DNA from: CAYHEQ01 sp964355795
Lineage (GTDB): Bacteria > Patescibacteriota > JACPGU01
DNA: 28,772 bases
Direction: 5' to 3'
NCBI GenBank assembly: GCA_964355795.1
Contig: CAYHEQ010000008.1
Location: forward strand, 1-28,772
The notes beneath the pieces are model-generated. The model saw only the letters and a list, made by a program, of their open reading frames with translations. It ran no database searches and was not told the DNA's origin. The position numbers were made by a program, and so were the translations under genes. Positions 23,532 through 28,772 of this stretch are shown piece after piece. How positions within the stretch are numbered: position 1 is the stretch's first letter; each line of letters opens with the position of its first letter.

Positions 23532-23590
23532 AAGGTTCGACCTTGAGAATTGGCTTTTACCTGCCCGCCTTTGGAGGGAGGTCGAACCTT
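23532..23590. repeat. GGTTCGACC inverted repeat, copy 1 (with filler)
   Basis: Arms AAGGTTCGACCT and AGGTCGAACCTT flank GAGAATTGGC followed by an ACCTGCCCGCCTTTGGAGGG filler that is absent from copies 2 and 3 and nearly matches the loop at 9536-9552 in reverse. Confidence 0.85.
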
Positions 23591-23621
23591 GAGGAGCGAC
23601 TATTTTATAAAATGAGTGGAA

Positions 23622-23662
23622 AAGGTTCGACCTTGAGAATTAGTTGTTTAAGGTCGAACCTT
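23622..23662. repeat. GGTTCGACC inverted repeat, copy 2
   Basis: Perfect 13-bp arms AAGGTTCGACCTT/AAGGTCGAACCTT around a 15-base loop GAGAATTAGTTGTTT. Confidence 0.9.
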
Positions 23663-23724
23663 GACGGATTTCTTAAATTAAATACCCCTATATGCTATTC
23701 GCGCAATTCGCCTAATTTGAGAAA

Positions 23725-24582
23725 TTAGCGTCCTACAAACAACGCTATCGCCACGCAAATCAGAACTACTACCAGTCCGAGGATATTCCTCATACGAATC
23801 TTTTTTTCTTTCAAAAAGAAATGGGAGTAAAGAATGGCGAGAAATGGCGTTGGCATAAGAATCAGAGAAGTATAGACCACGCCAAATATCTGATAGCTGT
23901 AATAAAAAGCCATCATCCCCACCACCCAGAGGAAGCTGACAGCCAAAAGTTTCCAGAGGTCACGACTGGCCCCTCTCTTCACTATCGGTCGGAAAAAAAC
24001 GAAAAGGACGACAAAAATCAAAGCCGTCCTCACCCCGTAGAGAGCCAAGGGAGAATAAGAGGTCAAAAGTTCTTTGGCCAAATTATTTTCTAGCGCTTCC
24101 AGCAAAACTGCCGCCACTATCGGCACTAGCCCCCGGTCCAACACAAAATGCTTCTTCTCTATATGCGTCAAAATCAAAGCCAGTCCGGCCACAAGAGCCA
24201 AGATGAAGATGGTGATATTCCTCTCGTCAGGATAGACGATGCCGGCAAAAAGGATAGTCAAAAGTGGCACAAAGGCCATGAATGGCTCTATCTCCGAAAT
24301 CCCTTCGCGGATCAATCCGTAATAAAATAAAGCATTGCGAATGCTGGCGACAATAGCCACAGCCAAAATAATAATCAGCATCACACTGCTATACGCTGTT
24401 CGGTCAATAGACCACAAACTCGGCCAAATATAACCAAACAAAACCGTCACCAAAAAAACAAACAAAAATCCATAGGCGAGATACGCCCTGTATGATGTTT
24501 TGTTCCGAGAAAAAATCAATTTGTCAAAATTGATTCCCAGAACGCTCAAAATCATGGCCGTGATGGGGTAGAGAATGGGCAT
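23725..24582 (-). CDS. EamA/DMT-family membrane transporter
   Basis: The 285-residue protein is almost entirely hydrophobic with about ten predicted membrane helices in two halves of five, the layout of EamA-type drug/metabolite transporters. The second half ends LMPTPFLAILYSHFFLKEKK, matching the EamA motif in which a conserved glutamate follows the ninth helix, before a final helix. The substrate cannot be read from sequence; family members export or exchange small metabolites and amino acids. A palindromic repeat lies upstream. Confidence 0.82.
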   Translation of the reverse strand: MPILYPITAMILSVLGINFDKLIFSRNKTSYRAYLAYGFLFVFLVTVLFGYIWPSLWSIDRTAYSSVMLIIILAVAIVASIRNALFYYGLIREGISEIEPFMAFVPLLTILFAGIVYPDERNITIFILALVAGLALILTHIEKKHFVLDRGLVPIVAAVLLEALENNLAKELLTSYSPLALYGVRTALIFVVLFVFFRPIVKRGASRDLWKLLAVSFLWVVGMMAFYYSYQIFGVVYTSLILMPTPFLAILYSHFFLKEKKIRMRNILGLVVVLICVAIALFVGR

Positions 24583-24659
24583 GGTTATGATAAGAAATTA
24601 AGAAAATAAAAAATTAAGAAATTCTTCCCTTTCTTGATCGCGCTAACCATTCCCGACAA

Positions 24660-24700
24660 GAGGTTCGACCTCGAGAATTGGCTGTTTGAGGTCGAACCTC
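24660..24700. repeat. GGTTCGACC inverted repeat, copy 3
   Basis: Perfect 13-bp arms GAGGTTCGACCTC/GAGGTCGAACCTC around loop GAGAATTGGCTGTTT. Compared with copy 2 the outer and inner base pairs are changed on both strands together. Confidence 0.9.
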
Positions 24701-24753
24701 AAATTTCGCGCCAACAGATAGAAATAGACACATTGACAAACGGCCACCAGTGA

Positions 24754-26172
24754 TTATGTTTCCTTCGGGAACAGTGGCTCCGCTTTGACTATCTTTTCTG
24801 CTTTGAAAATAGCAAGTATTTTTTCAGATGTTTCCGGAACAAAAGGCGTGAGCTTTTCGGCAATATCTTTGATCGCGATAAGACATGCGCCGACAATATT
24901 CTCCAGTCTTTCCTTATCGTCTTTTATCGCCCACGGCTCCTCGCGAGAAATGTAATCATTGCATGCTTCTATTTTTTTGACTACCACTTCCAACGCTTTG
25001 TCTAGTCGCAACTCGACAAAACATTCTTCGTATTCGACAGTAATGTCTTTCAGATCTTCGTATTTTCCTGAAAAAACTATATCGTTTTTCTCCGCGAGAG
25101 TAGTTACGCGACTGACTAGATTGCCCAAACCATTGGCGAGTTCAAGATAGCGGATGTCAAATCTATCCAAATTAAAATCGCCGTCCTCTGTTGTCGGTAT
25201 TTCGCGTAGCAAAAAGTAGCGCAGAGCGTCAACACCATAACGACTAAGCGCTTCGTCAACATCAACTGTATTGCCGAGCGTTTTGCTCATCTTCTTCCCT
25301 TTGGCGGTGATGAAGCCGTGAACTAGCAACGCCTTTGGTACAGCGATTCCCGCCGAGAGCAACATCGCTGGCCAGTAAATAGCGTGAAACCGTGTAATGT
25401 CTTTGCCGATGACGTGGAGATCGGCTGGCCAATATTTATTGAATTTCTCTTCGTCAGTAAAAGCTCCTACGCCAGAAATATAATTAGCCAAAGCGTCAAA
25501 CCACACATACATCACCTGCGTTTGGTCATCGGGAATATCCACTCCCCATGTTAGCTTTTCCCTCGGGCGTGAAACAGAAAAATCCTCCAGCTCATTTAAG
25601 ATATTCAAAACTTCTTTCTTGCGATGCTCCGGATAGATCTTTAATTCACCATTCGTAATTAATTCGCGAACTTCCTTCGTGTAATTCGTGAGCCGAAAAA
25701 ACCAATTTTCTTCTTCCACTCTGTCAGGCGCTCGATCATGATCGGGGCATTTGCCATTTTCTAAATCACTTTCTTTTTTGAAACTCTCACAGCCAGTGCA
25801 GTAAAGACCTTGATATTTTTTCAAATACAAATCTCCTTTGGCTTTGCACCTCTCCCATATTTTCTTTACCACCTCCATATGGTCGGCATCAGTGGTGCGA
25901 ATAAATCTATCGAAAGAAAGATTGAATCTCTCTTTCATAGCGAGAAATTCTTTGACATTGCGGTCAACCAATTCTTGCGGCGTAATGCCTTCGGCTTCGG
26001 CCATTTGTTGCATCTTGAAGCCATGCTCGTCCGAGCCGGTGAGAAAAAATACTTCCTCGCCTTTACTCCTATGATAACGAGCGATAGTGTCGGTCAAAAT
26101 CTTCTCAAAAACATGTCCGATATGCGGCTTGCCATTAAGATAGTCAATAGCGGTAGTGATGTAGAATTTCAT
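24754..26172 (-). CDS. metG: Methionyl-tRNA synthetase
   Basis: The 472-residue enzyme charges tRNA-Met. The class I motifs HIGH (17-20) and KMSKT (294-298) are intact. The connective domain carries a zinc-type site with CTGC (125-128) and CPDH (142-145), as in the MetG2 type. The C-terminus ends with the helical anticodon-binding domain and lacks the extra tRNA-binding (Trbp111) domain of longer forms. A candidate promoter and a leader with GC-rich hairpins lie upstream. Confidence 0.97.
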   Translation of the reverse strand: MKFYITTAIDYLNGKPHIGHVFEKILTDTIARYHRSKGEEVFFLTGSDEHGFKMQQMAEAEGITPQELVDRNVKEFLAMKERFNLSFDRFIRTTDADHMEVVKKIWERCKAKGDLYLKKYQGLYCTGCESFKKESDLENGKCPDHDRAPDRVEEENWFFRLTNYTKEVRELITNGELKIYPEHRKKEVLNILNELEDFSVSRPREKLTWGVDIPDDQTQVMYVWFDALANYISGVGAFTDEEKFNKYWPADLHVIGKDITRFHAIYWPAMLLSAGIAVPKALLVHGFITAKGKKMSKTLGNTVDVDEALSRYGVDALRYFLLREIPTTEDGDFNLDRFDIRYLELANGLGNLVSRVTTLAEKNDIVFSGKYEDLKDITVEYEECFVELRLDKALEVVVKKIEACNDYISREEPWAIKDDKERLENIVGACLIAIKDIAEKLTPFVPETSEKILAIFKAEKIVKAEPLFPKET

Positions 26173-26189
26173 TTTTGTAACACTTAAAA

Positions 26190-26239
26190 TTTATACAGAA
26201 GCAAAAATGCCCCGAGTACCCCCGAGGGGGTAGCTATAG
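26190..26239 (-). promoter_or_regulatory. GC-rich hairpin leader of metG (possible attenuator or terminator)
   Basis: On the minus strand TACCCCCTCGGGGGTA is a near-perfect hairpin, followed by ACTCGGGGCATTTTTG. The CCCC run can pair either with the adjacent GGGGG or with the later GGGG next to the T-run. It may end the TrmB transcript, or attenuate metG. Confidence 0.45.
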
Positions 26240-26241
26240 TC

Positions 26242-26270
26242 AGTATAGCCGAAAATCATCATTTCTTCAA
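26242..26270 (-). promoter_or_regulatory. Candidate metG promoter
   Basis: On the minus strand TTGAAG (26265-26270) and TATACT (26242-26247) are 17 bases apart; the -35 lies inside the end of the TrmB gene. Confidence 0.45.
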
Positions 26271-27014
26271 CTGCTTCAAGCTCTTCCACAATAAATTGAA
26301 TATCGCCCGTTGGGTACCGGCGATTTCTTTAGACTCAATAATGATTCCTAATTTATTTTCTCCAAAAGATATAATGGCCACCTTGTCGCCGTAGATATTG
26401 ATTTCGTTAGTCACAGGAAAATCTGCGACCGGCAAGACAATTGTCTCGCGATATTCTTTTTTGTCGTTTTTCGCGTGCGAGAGAGCATACTCTCCGGAAC
26501 GCGCTATAGCTTTGGTTATCATTTTCCTTTTGATCCTCTTTTTCAAATACTGTTGCCGAAATGCTTCTGGGAAAACTCTGTAAATATCTTCAAAGGTAGC
26601 GTAAGCAAGGATCTCTGAATCCTCTGATTGTTCCAATGTGTCCCAATATACGGTCTTGAGCCCTTCCACTCCTTCGTAAAATCTAATCTTTGGTCGCTCA
26701 CTGCCGGACTTGCCCATCAACATTGTCAGCTCCGGAATTATAGCCGAGAGAGATTCTTTTTGTTTTTCTGCAAGTGCCATCAGCCCCTCTGGCGCTACTG
26801 CTGAATAAACGAATTTATTGCCTTTGGGCGAAGCTACTATTATCCCTATCCTCATCAAGTCATTGAGGAAGTTGTAGATGCTGGATCTCTTCATCCCAGA
26901 AGCCTTTGCTAGAGCAATAACAGGAGCTGGCCCCGTCTCAAGAGAAGCGAGATAAATACTTATCTCGGTATTATTAAGCCCTAATTGTTTCAATACTTCA
27001 TAGTATTTATTCAT
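26259..27014 (-). CDS. TrmB-family transcriptional regulator
   Basis: The 251-residue protein has a winged helix-turn-helix at about residues 8-75 (YEVLKQLGLNNTEISIYLAS, then ASGMKRSSIYNFLNDLMRIG and an FVYSAV wing). A helix follows, then a C-terminal sensor-like domain with IRFYEGVEGLKTVYWDTLEQ. This is the TrmB arrangement, common in archaea and in Patescibacteria; archaeal TrmB proteins sense sugars, but the ligand here is unknown. It is divergent from the radical SAM gene. TAGGC boxes flank its own promoter, suggesting it controls itself and its neighbour. Confidence 0.88.
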   Translation of the reverse strand: MNKYYEVLKQLGLNNTEISIYLASLETGPAPVIALAKASGMKRSSIYNFLNDLMRIGIIVASPKGNKFVYSAVAPEGLMALAEKQKESLSAIIPELTMLMGKSGSERPKIRFYEGVEGLKTVYWDTLEQSEDSEILAYATFEDIYRVFPEAFRQQYLKKRIKRKMITKAIARSGEYALSHAKNDKKEYRETIVLPVADFPVTNEINIYGDKVAIISFGENKLGIIIESKEIAGTQRAIFNLLWKSLKQLKK

Positions 27015-27033
27015 TTTTTGTTGTCTATTTTTC

Positions 27034-27117
27034 TAGGCAGAATCATTATATTTTGCTTTCTCTTCTTTGTAAATAGGCTTTTTACAGGTAAAAATGCCTA
27101 ATCAATTTTGCCTATTT
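27034..27117. promoter_or_regulatory. Cluster of four TAGGC boxes between the TrmB and radical SAM genes
   Basis: TAGGC occurs at 27034-27038 and 27074-27078, and its complement GCCTA at 27096-27100 and 27110-27114. Boxes 1 and 4 share TAGGCAGAAT/TAGGCAAAAT. Boxes 2 and 4 form an 8-bp inverted repeat AAATAGGC/GCCTATTT. Boxes 1 and 2 flank the TrmB promoter, and box 4 ends eight bases before the -35 of the radical SAM promoter. Confidence 0.55.
27045..27073 (-). promoter_or_regulatory. TrmB-gene promoter
   Basis: On the minus strand TTTACA (27068-27073, 5 of 6) and TATAAT (27045-27050) are 17 bases apart. Confidence 0.7.
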
Positions 27118-27121
27118 TATA

Positions 27122-27150
27122 TTGACAGAATATATAATTTATGCTATAAT
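27122..27150 (+). promoter_or_regulatory. Consensus promoter of the radical SAM gene
   Basis: TTGACA (27122-27127) and TATAAT (27145-27150) match the sigma-70 consensus at all twelve positions with the optimal 17-base spacer. A purine-rich AGGATAGGGGGGGG at 27181-27194 precedes the ATG. Confidence 0.9.
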
Positions 27151-27199
27151 AAAATCGTAAAATGATCTTTAAAAAAATAAAGGATAGGGGGGGGTAGTA

Positions 27200-28639
27200 A
27201 TGAAAAATTTCTGTATTTTTCTGCATCGGAGCGGTGCAGAGGATTTCATCGGGGGCCGTTTTGACATGGTTTCCATGCCAAACGGCTCCATCGCCGCCCT
27301 CTTGACTATCGCTCACCGCCTCGGAGTGGAGGCAACAGCGATCGATGAGGGATGGACGACGGATTTCGAGAGGGTCGTTTTCGAACAGATCGAAAACGCG
27401 CTCTCCCATGATTTCCGCCCATGGGTGCTGGCGACGGTATTAAATTACAACGCGGAAAGCACCCTTTTCCTCTTGAGCAAGATCAAGGCTCATTATGGAG
27501 AAAAGGTAAACACCGGCGTTGGTGGTCATTTGGTGCGGTGTGCTCCAAGAGCATACCAAGCCAACCCCATCATCGATTGTGTCTCCGTAGGAGACGGCGA
27601 AGTTACTCTCGACCAGATGTTGGCCGGGAAGAAACTCGCCGTTGGTAGTATATACGGAGAACTTCGTAGGAAGAGCGAGTGGGGACACTACGCTCCTCTC
27701 TCCTACAACGGCTACCTCGGAATTTCAGAAAGGCTGGACACGATGGAGAAAGATTTCCATCACGGTCCCTTTGCTGGAATTCGTCAACTGATAGCGGAGT
27801 CCGTCAGAGGTTGCTCTTGGGCATACACGACTGGAAGAGCCTGCGATTTCTGCGGGCTTCAAGATGTGTTGTCCAAGCCAGTAGCCAATCTTGCTCAAAT
27901 TTTTGAGCAAGAAAGGCAACTGGTCGAACAGTTCGGGGCCAATTGGCTGTTTGATGTTAGTAGCCAATGGCTTCCGACTCTGTCCGGTAAAGAGGCATGG
28001 CTAACCTCTTATCTAACAGAGCGACAGAAGTTCGGTGTCCCGAAGATTTCGCGATACTGTTACCTCACCAGTAACAGCATTACGGAATCTACCGCGTCTC
28101 TTTTGAAGGAGGCGGGCATACGCATCGCGTATGTTGGGCTGGATGGATGGAACAGAGAAACTCTTTCTGCCCATCACAAAGCCCTGCCGATTGAAAAATG
28201 CCTCAAAGCCTGTAAAGCTAATGGTATTTTCATTCGGACAGCGGCGGTCGTTGGAGAAGGCGCAACACCGAAAGGGCTGGAGGAGCTGAGAAGCTTTGTC
28301 TGCTCGATGGTCGAGCGCTACGACGACATATTGATAGAGTTCGGTTGTTTCACAGAGGTGATTCTACCGGGCTCCCCGATTTGGGCGCGCTTTGAAAAAC
28401 AAGCATCCAAGAACGGGTGGCAAGATATTTCTAACCTGTACGAGAAATTTTATCGCACAGGTTTCCTCAGCCGAGAGGAGGAAAATAAGCTCTCGGCCCT
28501 GTGTATGGAGTACTCCCCTTCGTGCTCCATCAGCTTCGAAGAAGCGCAGGAAACAGAAAGGTGGGTGGAACAGTATGTGTCGGAAAATTCCACTCTCGCC
28601 GTCGGCACCACCCCCGACCGCAGAGGGAACATTCGTTAA
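27200..28639 (+). CDS. Radical SAM protein with B12-binding-like N-terminus and CX9CX2C cluster motif
   Basis: The 479-residue protein resembles cobalamin-binding-type radical SAM enzymes. Residues of about 20-175 look like the Rossmann-type leader domain (VSMPNGSIAALLTIAHRLGV, then TGVGGH and DCVSVGDGEVTL). The iron-sulfur motif is RGCSWAYTTGRACDFCGLQD with C205, C215 and C218: CX9CX2C instead of the usual CX3CX2C. The W and CxFCGL recall radical SAM enzymes of RiPP maturation family 1, which also have a widened first gap. IAYVGLDGWNRETLSAHHKA and a glycine-rich VVGEGATPKGLEEL follow, as in the radical SAM barrel. Substrate unknown. GC content is visibly higher than in all neighbours, which suggests transfer. 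It is complete, with stop TAA. Confidence 0.8.
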   Translation: MKNFCIFLHRSGAEDFIGGRFDMVSMPNGSIAALLTIAHRLGVEATAIDEGWTTDFERVVFEQIENALSHDFRPWVLATVLNYNAESTLFLLSKIKAHYGEKVNTGVGGHLVRCAPRAYQANPIIDCVSVGDGEVTLDQMLAGKKLAVGSIYGELRRKSEWGHYAPLSYNGYLGISERLDTMEKDFHHGPFAGIRQLIAESVRGCSWAYTTGRACDFCGLQDVLSKPVANLAQIFEQERQLVEQFGANWLFDVSSQWLPTLSGKEAWLTSYLTERQKFGVPKISRYCYLTSNSITESTASLLKEAGIRIAYVGLDGWNRETLSAHHKALPIEKCLKACKANGIFIRTAAVVGEGATPKGLEELRSFVCSMVERYDDILIEFGCFTEVILPGSPIWARFEKQASKNGWQDISNLYEKFYRTGFLSREEENKLSALCMEYSPSCSISFEEAQETERWVEQYVSENSTLAVGTTPDRRGNIR

Positions 28640-28648
28640 TTCGTCTCC

Positions 28649-28673
28649 AGCGTAGCCCCAAAGGGGCTACGCT
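28649..28673 (+). terminator. Hairpin after the radical SAM gene
   Basis: AGCGTAGCCCC and GGGGCTACGCT pair perfectly around AAA, ten bases after the stop. The following ACTTCTTTCC is only moderately T-rich, so terminator activity is likely but not certain. Confidence 0.6.
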
Positions 28674-28734
28674 ACTTCTTTCCGATCTCAACAAGATTGA
28701 GGCTAGAAAAAAGTATCAACTAATCAAAAAATAT

Positions 28735-28772
28735 AGATCGGAAGAGCACACGTCTGAACTCCAGTCACTGAC
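28735..28772 (+). other. Illumina TruSeq adapter read-through (artefact)
   Basis: The contig ends with the 34-base TruSeq 3' adapter, beginning AGATCGGAAGAGC at 28735 and ending CCAGTCAC at 28768, followed by TGAC, the place where the index begins. This is library sequence, not genome. Confidence 0.98.

Noticed and set aside
27098..27409. Minus-strand ORF of 103 codons over the radical SAM start
   Set aside because: It is a shadow of the plus-strand gene and crosses both promoters, with no family features.

Overview
The window looks like one contig from an uncultured bacterium of the candidate phyla radiation (Patescibacteria, probably Parcubacteria-like). The case rests on compact housekeeping genes, many short AT-rich inverted repeats between genes, the same repeats carried in frame as extra peptides inside conserved proteins, tRNA genes with no encoded CCA, and few Shine-Dalgarno sites. 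UGA is used as a stop, so the code is the standard one. The taxonomic call is an inference from these features only.

Layout. 1-3.5 kb (minus): cobalamin-dependent ribonucleotide reductase nrdJ with its regulator nrdR upstream and a candidate NrdR box. 3.6-3.9 kb: two tandem tRNA-Leu genes and a terminator. 3.9-7.5 kb (minus): recG, rsmD and comEA. 7.5-8.16 kb: no protein gene; instead a strong promoter, about 490 nt of dense hairpins and an intrinsic terminator, which together look like a large structured RNA of unknown family. 8.16-12.5 kb (minus): xth, a VKOR-family protein and uvrA. 12.6-15.3 kb (plus): bactofilin, a diacylglycerol-kinase-like protein, infC, rpmI, rplT and a terminator. 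15.27-15.42 kb: a second, smaller RNA candidate with its own promoter and terminator. 15.4-21.8 kb (minus): secA, hpf, serS, lysS. 21.8-24.6 kb: a repeat-rich gap, a small coiled-coil gene, tatD and an EamA-like transporter. 24.7-27.0 kb (minus): metG and a TrmB-type regulator. 27.2-28.6 kb (plus): a radical SAM protein with an unusual CX9CX2C cluster motif and visibly higher GC, driven by a consensus promoter that it shares head-to-head with the TrmB gene. The last 38 bases are Illumina adapter, not genome.

How it fits together. Most genes serve DNA precursor supply and repair (nrdJ/nrdR, recG, uvrA, xth, tatD), translation (tRNAs, infC, rpmI, rplT, rsmD, hpf, serS, lysS, metG), and envelope, secretion or uptake (secA, comEA, VKOR, bactofilin, lipid kinase, EamA). 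The unexplained items are the 490-nt RNA candidate, the smaller RNA candidate, the TrmB/radical SAM pair with four TAGGC boxes, and repeats living inside rsmD, recG, secA and tatD.
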